From the NCBI GenBank assembly GCA_030430495.1, contig JAUIKM010000041.1:1-52061 (forward strand): a stretch of DNA of 52,061 nt. The letters are read 5' to 3'. Origin of the DNA: a bacterium (GTDB lineage: Bacteria > Bacteroidota > Ignavibacteria > Kapaibacteriales > UBA7675). The position numbers and the translations under genes are program-made. Positions 18,214 through 27,012 of this stretch are shown piece by piece. Each line of letters begins with the position of its first letter. Position 1 is the first letter of the stretch. The notes below the pieces were generated by a model that was given only the letters and a program-made list of their open reading frames with translations, did no database searches and was not told the DNA's origin.

Positions 18214-18248
18214 AACAGGCCGTATCCGGGCTTCCGGTACGGCCTGTT
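18214..18248. terminator. Strong hairpin between convergent genes
   Basis: AACAGGCCGTA (18214-18224) pairs perfectly with TACGGCCTGTT (18238-18248), and CCGG/CCGG pairs inside the loop. It lies between the plus-strand pair and the minus-strand lipoprotein and could terminate both. It is a diverged copy of the hairpin at 17364. Confidence 0.7.
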
Positions 18249-18287
18249 TAAGTCTGTGTGGGTGCAAAAATTCACGCGGCTTTCAGC

Positions 18288-18929
18288 CTACAGATCGAGG
18301 TCCGCCTCCAGGCGCGCCACGATGTCGGCTTTCACTTCTATCCGTGTGAATTCCACCGGCGGCTCCGGCAGCGGTGCACTCGCTTCGCTGAAATACGTCT
18401 CCACGTAGTAGCGATTGTGCTCGAGCAACAGATGCGAAAGCGTCTGCGCCAGCGGCGCTTCGATCTCGTATACCTGCGGCGTCAGGATAAAGTCCGCCAC
18501 CTTGACGTTCTCAAACCGGCCAACTTCAAAACGCGTATCGCGGTCCGGCGTATTCGGATTGTCGGCATCCGGGAACATGATGTAAAACATCACCGAGTCA
18601 AAAACGACCTCGTTAACATCGATGTCGTTGCTCACGTCGTTGTCCGTGTTGACCTTCGGGATGATTCGCTCCACCCACCAACCGATCTGGTAGGGCCGCG
18701 CCGACTGCAGTTTCTCGCGGTTTTCGCGGAACGACTGGTAGTCGTTCAGGTCGATCAACTCGAGATCGGTGTCAGGCACGTGAGTGTCTTTAAACGTCGC
18801 TTCGTAGTTGGCCGCCAGCTGAAAGGTGAACGTGCCCAGATCGTCCACCGTACCAAAACAGCCGGAGAGCAGGATTGAAAGCCCGGCTACGCCGCAGCAG
18901 ATCAGAACTTTGTGCAAGGAAGTTTGCAT
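18288..18929 (-). CDS. Putative lipoprotein
   Basis: 213 residues. The N-terminus is a lipoprotein signal: hydrophobic core, then LSGC with the lipidated Cys at 24. The remaining sequence is acidic and soluble-looking, with Asp-rich stretches (NTDNDVSNDIDVNE) and no family I recognise. It is followed 65 bases upstream (in transcription order, after) by the outer-membrane barrel candidate at 18995-20092 on the same strand, so the two may be co-transcribed and work at the outer membrane together. Confidence 0.8.
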   Translation of the reverse strand: MQTSLHKVLICCGVAGLSILLSGCFGTVDDLGTFTFQLAANYEATFKDTHVPDTDLELIDLNDYQSFRENREKLQSARPYQIGWWVERIIPKVNTDNDVSNDIDVNEVVFDSVMFYIMFPDADNPNTPDRDTRFEVGRFENVKVADFILTPQVYEIEAPLAQTLSHLLLEHNRYYVETYFSEASAPLPEPPVEFTRIEVKADIVARLEADLDL

Positions 18930-18994
18930 GATGTCTCTGTATGTAAAATTGTGTTAATCTCTGTTTCTGTTTAACCAGTACGGCTGAACGCACA

Positions 18995-20092
18995 TCAGAA
19001 CCACAGTCCCAGCCCAAAACTCACGCCGGCTTGCGAAGCCAGAAATCCGGAGGCATGCAGCTCCAGAACACCGAAGCGATAAGCCGCGCCGCCTGTCAGC
19101 CGGAACGAGTTGTGCGACTCAATCGCGATGTTGATCGGCTCGCCCTTGCGGATCTCCTCATAGGGACTGTTGACGATGTCGTCGGAATTCTGGCTGTCGA
19201 TTTCGCGAATCGCGACAAAGTCGCCGTCCATGCCTTCAACCTGCACGCCGGCAAAGACGGTCAGCTCCGAACGAATGCCGTCGTCCTCGCGGTCCATCGT
19301 CTCGGCGCCGTCCTGAAAAGCCCAGGTTTTACTGCCGTGCAGACCAACGGCAAAGGTCGTGAATTCGTACATGCCGGTCAGCTCCATCGCGGCGTAATTT
19401 GCGTTCAACGCCAGGCCGATGGTAGAGGCCGTTGTGTCGTTTTCCTTAAACAAATCAAAGAAGTGATCAAAGCGCTGATCCAGCCCGAGCGAGTAATACG
19501 ACAGCGAGCGGTTGACATCTTCAACGTCAAATGAAGCGCCTACAAAACGGAAGCGCAGCTGCGTGCCCGTGGGAATGCCCAGCGCCAGCTGCACCACCGG
19601 AATTCCCGGCATGCCGCTGATATTGTTCCCTTCCATGAATGTGACCGTACGCGCATAGTTGAAATCATCGGAAGGCTGCGGCGCACTGAAGGCCGGCGTC
19701 GAGATTCCCCCGTAGATCGTGGGTTGTGATACGGTATTCGGCAAATTGCGCCGCTCGCGCTCTGAGCGCAGCTCGACGTTTTCGGACAGCGTCGTGTCCT
19801 GAAAGTCGGCCGGCAAGACAGCGTCATATGTGAGCTGGTCATCGGGAATGGCAAAAGCCTGCACCGCAAAATTGATACCGATCGTCCAGTCGCTGTCACT
19901 GTGTAGGGCGGTTGTGTATAGATTCGAATTGACGCTCTCCTCAACTGTTGTGAAAAGCGGCTTGAGGTAACCCTCAAGATTATCCGACGTCATCAGCGTG
20001 AACTCTTTGCTGATTGTGAATGGTTCTTCCGCCTGCAACGAAGCGCCGCCGATTGTTGCTGCCGCAACAATACACGCGATAAGTCTTTTCAT
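18995..20092 (-). CDS. Putative outer-membrane beta-barrel protein
   Basis: 365 residues with a signal peptide (MKRLIACIVAAATIGGASLQA). AGGTG just upstream supports the ATG at 20092 rather than the one 29 codons earlier. The mature protein alternates short beta-like segments with polar turns (for example LQLALGIPTGTQLRFRFVG and GLALNANYAAMEL) and ends GVSFGLGLWF, an aromatic C-terminus typical of outer-membrane barrels. The pattern resembles the DUF6588-type proteins of Bacteroidota, but I cannot confirm the family. First gene of a pair with the 18288-18929 lipoprotein. Confidence 0.7.
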   Translation of the reverse strand: MKRLIACIVAAATIGGASLQAEEPFTISKEFTLMTSDNLEGYLKPLFTTVEESVNSNLYTTALHSDSDWTIGINFAVQAFAIPDDQLTYDAVLPADFQDTTLSENVELRSERERRNLPNTVSQPTIYGGISTPAFSAPQPSDDFNYARTVTFMEGNNISGMPGIPVVQLALGIPTGTQLRFRFVGASFDVEDVNRSLSYYSLGLDQRFDHFFDLFKENDTTASTIGLALNANYAAMELTGMYEFTTFAVGLHGSKTWAFQDGAETMDREDDGIRSELTVFAGVQVEGMDGDFVAIREIDSQNSDDIVNSPYEEIRKGEPINIAIESHNSFRLTGGAAYRFGVLELHASGFLASQAGVSFGLGLWF

Positions 20093-20425
20093 TTGATTAC
20101 ACCTGTAAAAAACGGGTCTATATTGCCAGATCATCATCCAGATATTGGATTCAGCTGTATGCCTACGCAGATTATACATCTTCCAAAATTAGGCGCAATA
20201 ATTATTAATTCCAAAACTTCAGTGCAGGAAAATTGCGGAGGCATCCGGAAACCGGACTACGGCAGTGAGCCACACTCCATCCCGGCGGCACAAAACCGTC
20301 GACACAGTGACAAACAAAAAGGATTTGAAAGGGCTACGAAGTAAAGCCCGGTCAGAAGTGAACGAGTGCGGTCCGACTATTCGGACAGGCGGACGCGGTG
20401 TACGCCGGAAGCAGAAAAACAACAG
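20093..20425. other. Intergenic stretch between barrel gene and tRNA
   Basis: 333 bases with no gene. It is AT-rich near 20190-20220. It holds a near-palindrome ATCCAGATATTGGAT (about 20146-20160), some 55 bases upstream of the 20092 start, which could be an operator. Nothing else stands out. Confidence 0.4.
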
Positions 20426-20499
<74 letters not shown>

Positions 20500-20535
20500 G
20501 TACGCCGGCCGAATCCGACACAGCGTAAATCTTGT

Positions 20536-21339
20536 TTAATTAAACAGGCCGACAAAGATACCGCCCTGAACGGTCAGACCGGACGTATCAAAGCCGGGTG
20601 CGTCGCTGACGGGGCTGACAATGCGGTCTGTTTCCCAGTCGCCCGTCGTCATGTTAAGCATGTAACCGCCGTTGACGCGGATCATGGCAAAGTCGGTGAC
20701 GATGTACTCGATGTCGAGGCTCAGGCCGATGCTGATGTGCGAGGCCTCAAGCAGGCGGTAGTTGTTTAAGTTGTCCGCGCTAAAATCGAATTCGCCGTCA
20801 AAGCTGCGATCGCCGCTGCTCTGTGAAGCGTTGATCTGCATGGAGCCGAAGTACAGTCCAAGGCCCGGCAGAACGGCAAAGTCGTTGGAGAGCTGCACCG
20901 CGTAATCCACGACGGGCCCCTGGAAATCCGTCGAGTACTGGAAGCGGCGGTCCACCGTCACCGGCTCGGAACCGGCGGGTGTAATCTGCACGCTGCCCTC
21001 GTGAATATCCGTGCCGCTCATTGAGGAATAACCGACGCGCAGGTTTTCAACAAAACCGAGCGCAAGCACAACTTCCCAGCCCGTCATGACCATGGGCGAG
21101 GAGATGTCGCCTTCATCCGGCAGAACCTGCGCCAACATGCCGGAAACGTCGTCAAAATTGCCGAAGTGCAGCGTGGTGGTAAAACCGCCCGCCACCGCGT
21201 AGTAGGGATCGGTGTTGTCGAAATCCTCCTCCACGTCTTCCCAGTCAAAACTGTCCAGCTCATCATCCTGTGCATGAACACCAGCCGTCGCAAAAACAAG
21301 TGCCAGCAGCATCAAACCAAAGCGTTTCATCGAGTTCAT
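20536..21339 (-). CDS. Putative outer-membrane beta-barrel protein
   Basis: 267 residues; signal peptide ending GVHAQ at residue 24. The ATG at 21339 has AGGAT in position; a second ATG three codons on is possible. After a very acidic mature N-terminus (DDELDSFDWEDVEEDF) come beta-strand-like segments (VVLALGFVENLRVGYSS, GLGLYFGSMQI, SIGLSLDIEYIV) and a C-terminus GGIFVGLFN, fitting an 8- to 12-stranded barrel. No family is recognised. The tRNA lies just downstream; the FadL-like gene is upstream on the same strand. Confidence 0.68.
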   Translation of the reverse strand: MNSMKRFGLMLLALVFATAGVHAQDDELDSFDWEDVEEDFDNTDPYYAVAGGFTTTLHFGNFDDVSGMLAQVLPDEGDISSPMVMTGWEVVLALGFVENLRVGYSSMSGTDIHEGSVQITPAGSEPVTVDRRFQYSTDFQGPVVDYAVQLSNDFAVLPGLGLYFGSMQINASQSSGDRSFDGEFDFSADNLNNYRLLEASHISIGLSLDIEYIVTDFAMIRVNGGYMLNMTTGDWETDRIVSPVSDAPGFDTSGLTVQGGIFVGLFN

Positions 21340-21427
21340 GAACCTATCCTGGTAGTTGAAACAGAACAGCAAAATTACGAAGCCCGGTGCATATATCCTA
21401 TCTGACCGCGGCGCGCCGCAAAAGCGA

Positions 21428-22699
21428 TCAACGCCGGCCGAAAGGCTTGAACCAGGTGTCGCCCATGCTGAGTGAGAATGACAGCCGGAAGAAACGTTCC
21501 TGAATCAAATTGTCGTCCATGGTGCCGCGCTGACCTATCGTGACGGCGGCGTCAAGCATGGCGCGCGAGCTGACGGGAATCTGCACGCCGGCCGAGGCGG
21601 CTATTTCATCGAGCCCGGTGCCGCGGATCTGGTAGTAGTCCTGCAGGTAGCTAAGACCAAAGTTCCAGGTCCAGCGATCGTGGTAGCGTTGGTAGGCATT
21701 GGTGGTGCGCAGCCACTGCACGCCCGCGCTGACTTTGTTCGAGCGGCGGAATTCAGCCTGGCCGTCTCCCGTGCGGACGGAAAAAGAGCTGAAGTCCTTG
21801 CTGAGCACGTCGGCGGCCCACACAAATTCACCGACCGTATAACTGGCGCCGAAGCCGAGAATCGACGGCATCGGGCTGACGGCCGAAGCCGCAATGGTGG
21901 AATCGCCGTAGAGCGTCACGAGATTGGAGCGATACTCGTTTTCAACTTCCACATCCAGATCGGTGTTGAAGGTCGCCGTGGCGCCGAGCCGCAGGCGCGG
22001 CGTGACGTTGTAGGTAAGTCCCAGGCGCAAACCGGCGCCGGAAAAACCAAAGCTGCGGCGGGTTTCCGCCGCGGAAAACAGACTGCTGCCGTATTCGGTC
22101 AGGGTGGAGGTGTTGATACTGCCGATGTAAAACACGCCGTTGATGCCGACCGCCAGGTCTTCCATGGGCCGGATTGCTCCACCCAGGAAAAACTCCGACA
22201 GGCCGCCGCTGCCGCGGTATTCGGTCGAAGAACTGACCGTCTCGCCGTCGTCGTAGACGTCGTTTTCCGTGGTCTGGAAGCGGTAGTTGACGGTGCTGAA
22301 GGGCCGGATGCCGAAGAGCAGGCCGGCGCCCAGCGCCGTGTCAATTGACATGCCGGCGGTGAGGCCCTGAATCTTGCCGTTGTTCTGCGAAACCGTGCGC
22401 AGATCGGTGTTGGCCTGAATCTGGCGGAACGAGTAGGCCGCCTGGATGCGCGTCGTCTCAAGGTCCGACACCGCAGCGGGGTTGACCGAGTTAAGCGCGT
22501 AGGGCGATGCGACGGCGATCGAGGTGCCGCCGAGTCCTTCGTACACGGCGCTGACGTGATCGTAGAGATCGCCGACGCCGAAGACCGAGTAGTTGGATCC
22601 GCCTTGCGCCATCAATTGAACGCCGGAGGGCGCAACAGCCAGCAGCGCCGCGGCCAGGACCAGAGCTGAGAGTTTTTTGGTCGGAATTCTGTGCATCAT
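21428..22699 (-). CDS. FadL/OmpP1-like outer-membrane transport protein
   Basis: 423 residues; signal peptide to about residue 32 (ending MAQ). The mature start GGSNYSVFGVGDLYDH followed by GGTSIAVASPYALNSVNPAAV is the familiar opening of Bacteroidota FadL-like porins, where NPAA lies in the N-terminal hatch. The rest alternates beta segments. The family moves long-chain fatty acids or other hydrophobic molecules across the outer membrane. The next gene upstream (stop 22737, 37 bases away) is a lipoprotein on the same strand, so they probably share a transcript. Substrate unknown. Confidence 0.8.
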   Translation of the reverse strand: MMHRIPTKKLSALVLAAALLAVAPSGVQLMAQGGSNYSVFGVGDLYDHVSAVYEGLGGTSIAVASPYALNSVNPAAVSDLETTRIQAAYSFRQIQANTDLRTVSQNNGKIQGLTAGMSIDTALGAGLLFGIRPFSTVNYRFQTTENDVYDDGETVSSSTEYRGSGGLSEFFLGGAIRPMEDLAVGINGVFYIGSINTSTLTEYGSSLFSAAETRRSFGFSGAGLRLGLTYNVTPRLRLGATATFNTDLDVEVENEYRSNLVTLYGDSTIAASAVSPMPSILGFGASYTVGEFVWAADVLSKDFSSFSVRTGDGQAEFRRSNKVSAGVQWLRTTNAYQRYHDRWTWNFGLSYLQDYYQIRGTGLDEIAASAGVQIPVSSRAMLDAAVTIGQRGTMDDNLIQERFFRLSFSLSMGDTWFKPFGRR

Positions 22700-22736
22700 T
22701 CAGGTATACCGTTGTGTGCGCAGGCGCGGACGCCGC

Positions 22737-24065
22737 TCATCGCGGGCGCGTGCGGTAGAAAACTTTCAGTTGCGGGCGCACGGATGCGTCGTCCGCATCG
22801 GGACCGTAGAATACGAGTCTGTCCATTTCCGACTGTTCTTCCGACGACAATGTGTGCAACAGGAAGGCCTCGTCGCCGCCGTTGCGCAGCCAGTTTTCGA
22901 TGATCGTCTGCAGGCCCGTCAGCAGATAGCGGCCGCTGTCGTCGGCCTGAATGTCGACCGAACGCGACAGCGTTGTGTTCTGCACGAGCGAGCCGTCTTC
23001 CGAGGCGCGCACCGTAACGGCATTGCTGCGTCCGTTGCCGCCGCGTCCTTCGAGCGTCAGGTCTTTGTCGATGGTCAGATCCAGCTCGGCATACGCCACG
23101 CGCGACAGGTCGGGAATCATGTCAAAGTCGAGCTGGATGGCGTAACGCCAGGCGCTGCCGCCCTGCAACACAAAACGCTTTTCGGGCGCGGGCGGCGTGG
23201 CGACATAAGAGCCGTCGTTACCGGCCTCGATCAGCAGTGTGTCGACGCCGGAGCTGTCGACGTGCTGATAGACCAGTTCCAGTTGGCTGAAGGGAATATC
23301 TTCCAGCGTCGAGATTTCCGGCGTGGCGAAACTGCGGATGATGTTGACGCCTTCGGCAGGCAGGAGCGCCAGACCGTAGTTGTCATCGGCGGGCGGTTCT
23401 TCGCCGCGCCCTTCAAACTCTTTGCGCAGCTCTACATACTCGCTGCGACGACGCATCCAGTCGCGGAAGAGGTCCTGACTGATGTCGTTCACTTCGAAGG
23501 CAAAGATCGAATCCGCAAAGGCGATCGGGCCGCTGAAGTGCGCGGCTTCCGCTTCGGCAAAGAGCGGCAGGCCGGCGTCGCGGCGGTTTTCAATCTGGGT
23601 GCGCGTCGTAAACGCGCCAAACGTTTCTTCGTCGCGCCACTCCAGGTCGTGAACGCCGAAGTCGACCAGATCGGAGCTCGTGTCGCCGATGGCATACGTG
23701 GACACCTGCAGGCGCAGTTTAAGCGACTGAATGGTGTAGCGCGCCGGATCGAAGAGATCGAGGTCGTCAACATCGTCTATCGTCGCAAAGCGCAGAATGC
23801 TCAGCGCCTCGCTGCCGTCGGCCAGTCGACCGACGTAGAGCGGCCCGGCGTTGAACAGCGGACGGCCCGACGCAAAGGTGTCGATGCGCCCGTTGTCAAA
23901 GCTCAGCATGAGCGGGACTTCGGAGGAGAGCAGACGGTAGGTGTCGGCTGTGTCGACCACAAAATCGCTGCCCAGATCGGTCGGCAGATCGTTGCAGGCG
24001 GACATGCCGAGGAGCGCGAGGCAGGTCGTGAGCCAGAGGGCGACGGCCCTGCGAATGTTCGTCAT
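22737..24065 (-). CDS. Putative lipoprotein, DUF4270-like
   Basis: 442 residues from the ATG at 24065, chosen because it gives a clean lipoprotein signal (LALLGMSAC, lipidated Cys24); the frame runs 73 codons further upstream into glgA without any feature. CNDLPTDLGSDFV after the lipobox and a long beta-rich body with many 'YxxxxxLKLRLQV'-type strands resemble DUF4270 lipoproteins of Bacteroidota. That assignment is tentative. It sits between glgA (148 bases upstream) and the FadL-like porin and probably shares the porin's transcript, suggesting an outer-membrane role. Confidence 0.75.
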   Translation of the reverse strand: MTNIRRAVALWLTTCLALLGMSACNDLPTDLGSDFVVDTADTYRLLSSEVPLMLSFDNGRIDTFASGRPLFNAGPLYVGRLADGSEALSILRFATIDDVDDLDLFDPARYTIQSLKLRLQVSTYAIGDTSSDLVDFGVHDLEWRDEETFGAFTTRTQIENRRDAGLPLFAEAEAAHFSGPIAFADSIFAFEVNDISQDLFRDWMRRRSEYVELRKEFEGRGEEPPADDNYGLALLPAEGVNIIRSFATPEISTLEDIPFSQLELVYQHVDSSGVDTLLIEAGNDGSYVATPPAPEKRFVLQGGSAWRYAIQLDFDMIPDLSRVAYAELDLTIDKDLTLEGRGGNGRSNAVTVRASEDGSLVQNTTLSRSVDIQADDSGRYLLTGLQTIIENWLRNGGDEAFLLHTLSSEEQSEMDRLVFYGPDADDASVRPQLKVFYRTRPR

Positions 24066-24213
24066 AGGTTCGGAGTTGACATGAAAAATTACCGGAGCCG
24101 AATATACGGATAGCCGAAAGCGATATTTGGTCACAACGCCGCATCTTTTTTCAGGCGGCGGCATTGTGCCGATTGCATCCCGGCCGGGCGGGTCCGATAG
24201 CTGCGGGCGGAAC

Positions 24214-25692
24214 TCAGGCTTCGAACAATCCGCGGTAAATATCCTCGTACTCGCCGGCGGCTTTGTTCCAGGAGTGATCCTCACTCATACCCTGCGCGAC
24301 GATGGTATTCCAGCGCGATTTGTCGCCGTAGGCTTCCAGTGCGCGCGCCACCGCGGCGAGCATCGCCTCGGCGGTGTAGTCGTCAAACACAAAGCCGTTG
24401 CCGGGGCCGGCTTCGCCGTCCTCCTCACGCACGGTGTCTTTCAGACCGCCGGTCGCGCGCACGACAGGCACGGTGCCGTAGGCAAAGGAATACATCTGGT
24501 TCAGGCCGCAGGGCTCAAAGAGCGAAGGCATCAGGAACATGTCCGCGCCGGCTTCAATCAGGTGCGCCAGATTGTCGTCAAAGCCGATCTTGACGCCGAC
24601 TTTGTCCGGGTGATCTTTCTGCAGGGACTCCAGAAACTCCTGGATATCCTGGTCGCCTTCACCCAGCACCAGCAGTTGCAGATCGTGTTCCAACAGCTTG
24701 CCCGCCGCATCCTGTATCAGACTGAGACCTTTGTGCGGAACAAGTCGCGAAATCATTGCGATCACCGGACGGTCCGCCTTGAAATTCAGGCCGAAGCTCT
24801 CGAGAACTTTTTCCTTGTTGGCTTCTTTTTTATCGATGCTGTCCGCGGTGTATTTGCGGGCGATACTTTTGTCCTTTTCGGGATTCCAGACGGTCGTGTC
24901 GATACCGTTCAGCACGGGCGAGAACACGTCTTTGCGGGCCGCCAGAACTTCGTTCAGTCCGTCGGTCAGTTCGCCGTTCTCGAGGATTTCACGCGCGTAG
25001 GACGGGCTGACAGTCGTGATATGGTCGGCGTAGCTGAGTCCCGCTTTGAGGAAATTGAAGCGGCCGTTGTGGCTGACGCGCTCGCGCACGCCCTCGTCAA
25101 AGCCCGCTTTGGGGAAGGTCGCGTCCAGATCGAAGTCGCCCTGGTTGGCGATGTTGTGGATCGTGAACACAATTTTTGTGTCGGCGAACTGCTCGGGGAA
25201 CATCTCCCGCATGTAGACCGGAATCAGGCCCGTGTGCCAGTCGTTGCAGTGCACCACGTCCGGGAACCAGCCCAGCAGCATGCAGGTCTCAATCACCGTG
25301 CGGCTGAAAAAGATGAAGCGCTCGTCGTTGTCCTCGTAGTCCTGGCCCGTTTCCGGATCCGAATACACGCCCCACTTGGAGTCGAAGTAGCGGTGGTTCG
25401 TCGTCATGTAGGCCTGCACCTTGGTGCGCGGATTGACGATGGACGAGGATTTGACGGTCGCCGGTTCCGTCAGTTCACCCACCGGAATAGGCAGGTCTTT
25501 CAGTCGGTTGATCTCGTGAATGCGGTTGCGCCGTTCGCTGATCGGCCCGTACTTGGGCAACATCACGCGGATGTCGTGGCCAAGGTCGCGCAGTGCCAGC
25601 GGCAGTCCGTAGGCGACGTCCGCCAAACCGCCGGTTTTGGCAAAGGGAAAAATTTCACTCGCGCAGAATAAAATGCTTAGCGGTTTCGCCAT
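24214..25692 (-). CDS. glgA: Glycogen synthase (ADP-glucose, GT5)
   Basis: 492 residues, near the usual 480. It extends alpha-1,4-glucan from ADP-glucose. Seen: the N-terminal FCASEIFPFAKTGGLADV with the nucleotide-binding KTGGL, DVVHCNDWHTGLIP, FTIHNIANQGDF, VLNGIDTTVWNP, and the C-terminal Rossmann part with ISRLVPHKGL and PSLFEPCGLNQMYSFAYG carrying the catalytic Glu. The ATG at 25692 aligns with family starts; the extra 19 codons to 25749 do not. No strong ribosome binding site, but an A-rich tract, as is common in this group. A short palindrome (25714-25727) lies just upstream. Confidence 0.96.
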   Translation of the reverse strand: MAKPLSILFCASEIFPFAKTGGLADVAYGLPLALRDLGHDIRVMLPKYGPISERRNRIHEINRLKDLPIPVGELTEPATVKSSSIVNPRTKVQAYMTTNHRYFDSKWGVYSDPETGQDYEDNDERFIFFSRTVIETCMLLGWFPDVVHCNDWHTGLIPVYMREMFPEQFADTKIVFTIHNIANQGDFDLDATFPKAGFDEGVRERVSHNGRFNFLKAGLSYADHITTVSPSYAREILENGELTDGLNEVLAARKDVFSPVLNGIDTTVWNPEKDKSIARKYTADSIDKKEANKEKVLESFGLNFKADRPVIAMISRLVPHKGLSLIQDAAGKLLEHDLQLLVLGEGDQDIQEFLESLQKDHPDKVGVKIGFDDNLAHLIEAGADMFLMPSLFEPCGLNQMYSFAYGTVPVVRATGGLKDTVREEDGEAGPGNGFVFDDYTAEAMLAAVARALEAYGDKSRWNTIVAQGMSEDHSWNKAAGEYEDIYRGLFEA

Positions 25693-26160
25693 ATTGTTGT
25701 TATGTTCGGGTTGAAGTTGGACAACTTGCCGTGATGGTTGCGCTTCCACCGCCTGCCGTCGGGCAGCGCAAAACGATCTACAATACCGCCGTGGAACGTT
25801 TTAAACACAAAAAGAGCACGCCGCAGCAGGGCCGCAAGCTCCGTGTCCGATGTATCCGACAAGCCACAAACCACATCGGAACTTGTTGTTTCCCCGACGG
25901 AAACATCGGAATGCCTATAGACCCCGGCCACAATGAATCAGGCGAATAAAGCCGATTGTACTCCGGCGGAATTCACAAAAATAGGCAAAGAGACGAGCTT
26001 TTCCAATCGCAGGTGAGATTTACATTACAAATTCGAAACGCCGGCCCTGTATTGATGCGGGGCGGCTCCGCAAATCGGCAAACTGGCGCGGCAAATGGCG
26101 GCGCTGCATTGCACCGCAAAGCTGGAAATGTGATCACAAAAGAAAGAATCAGGCGGTCGT
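25693..26160. other. Intergenic stretch between TonB-like gene and glgA
   Basis: 468 bases, no gene. It contains the palindrome at 25714-25727 and TGTGATCACA (26132-26141) 20 bases past the tonB-like stop. No clear terminator with T tract was found for the envelope operon, although TTCTTTCTTTTGTG follows its stop on the minus strand. Confidence 0.45.
25714..25727. promoter_or_regulatory. Palindrome upstream of glgA
   Basis: AAGTTG-GA-CAACTT is a perfect 6-2-6 inverted repeat 22 bases upstream of the glgA ATG. It could be an operator or a small leader hairpin. No known regulator's site is recognised. Confidence 0.3.
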
Positions 26161-26937
26161 CTAGATCCGGAAAGTAAAGGTGATAAATCCGAACATGTCC
26201 TTTTGTTCGGAAATCGGCCCAAATCGCCACTGCTTCAAGGCATTGACGGCGCGCACCGACAGCGCCGGCTCGCCCTGTTTGACCGGCATCACATGCGTTA
26301 CGCGTCCGTCGGGCGTAACGGTAAACCTCAGACGTACTTCCACGGAGCGGTTGACGCCGCGCGGATAATTCGGCAGTTCTTTCCGCAGCACGACGCGGTT
26401 GCCGCCGCCGCCCCACTCCACATCGCCGAAACCCTCGCCCTTGCCGGCTCCGCCGCCAAAGTCGCCGAGCCCGCGGCCCGCCTCGTCCGGATTGGTGATC
26501 GAAGCGCCAATATCTTGTTTGCCTTCGCGCGCTTCGTCTTTTTTGGGCGAGGACGTCTCCGCGCGTTTTTCCTGCACGATATTCGGAATGGCGTTGGGAT
26601 GTTCGGAGCTGGTGTTCTCCGCGCGTTTGGCGTTCTCGGGCGCACGCTGGGCGTCTTCCAGCGGCGTCGGCGTCTCCTTGCCGGCGCGTTTGGCGCCTTC
26701 CTTTTCCAGATTGCCTTTTGATATTCCCGTGCCGTCGCCCAGCCCAAAGACAATCATGGTCGGTATGCGCTCCTGAAGTTCCAGATCGCGCGGCGTGACG
26801 GTAATGTTGGCGTACTGGAAAAACAGCCAGAGCAATGCGGCATTCACCAGCAACGCCAGGCCGAAGCTGCGCGCCGTGTTTGAATTCCACGGAATCTGCA
26901 GCTCAAATCCGCTTTCTTCCATTCGTGACTGCTGCAT
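26161..26937 (-). CDS. TonB-family energy-transducing protein
   Basis: 258 residues. One N-terminal membrane helix (about 24-43) anchors it in the inner membrane. A charged Glu/Lys/Pro-containing spacer (about 80-165) with a Gly-rich patch (GRGLGDFGGGAGKG) would cross the periplasm. The C-terminal 75 residues form a TonB domain: LPNYPRGVN, VRLRFTVTPDGRVTHV, then ALSVRAVNALKQWRFGP. The family transmits proton-motive force from ExbB/ExbD to outer-membrane receptors; no exbB or exbD is in the window. Last gene of the TPR-barrel-SPOR-TonB run, 75 bases after the SPOR gene. An alternative ATG lies five codons in. Confidence 0.88.
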   Translation of the reverse strand: MQQSRMEESGFELQIPWNSNTARSFGLALLVNAALLWLFFQYANITVTPRDLELQERIPTMIVFGLGDGTGISKGNLEKEGAKRAGKETPTPLEDAQRAPENAKRAENTSSEHPNAIPNIVQEKRAETSSPKKDEAREGKQDIGASITNPDEAGRGLGDFGGGAGKGEGFGDVEWGGGGNRVVLRKELPNYPRGVNRSVEVRLRFTVTPDGRVTHVMPVKQGEPALSVRAVNALKQWRFGPISEQKDMFGFITFTFRI

Positions 26938-27012
26938 CTGTGAATAGCTCCACTGTCAATTGAGAATGCCTGCTGCCGGAAAAATTCATTGTGTGATCGC
27001 GTTCGGCCGTGC

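Noticed and set aside
22677-25671. Long plus-strand open frames (478 and 514 codons) opposite the DUF4270-like gene and glgA
   Set aside because: Shadows of the minus-strand genes; translations are Arg/Val/Gln-rich without motifs.
26132-26141. CRP-type site TGTGATCACA
   Set aside because: CRP half-sites need six intervening bases; here the arms touch. It also lies downstream of its nearest gene.
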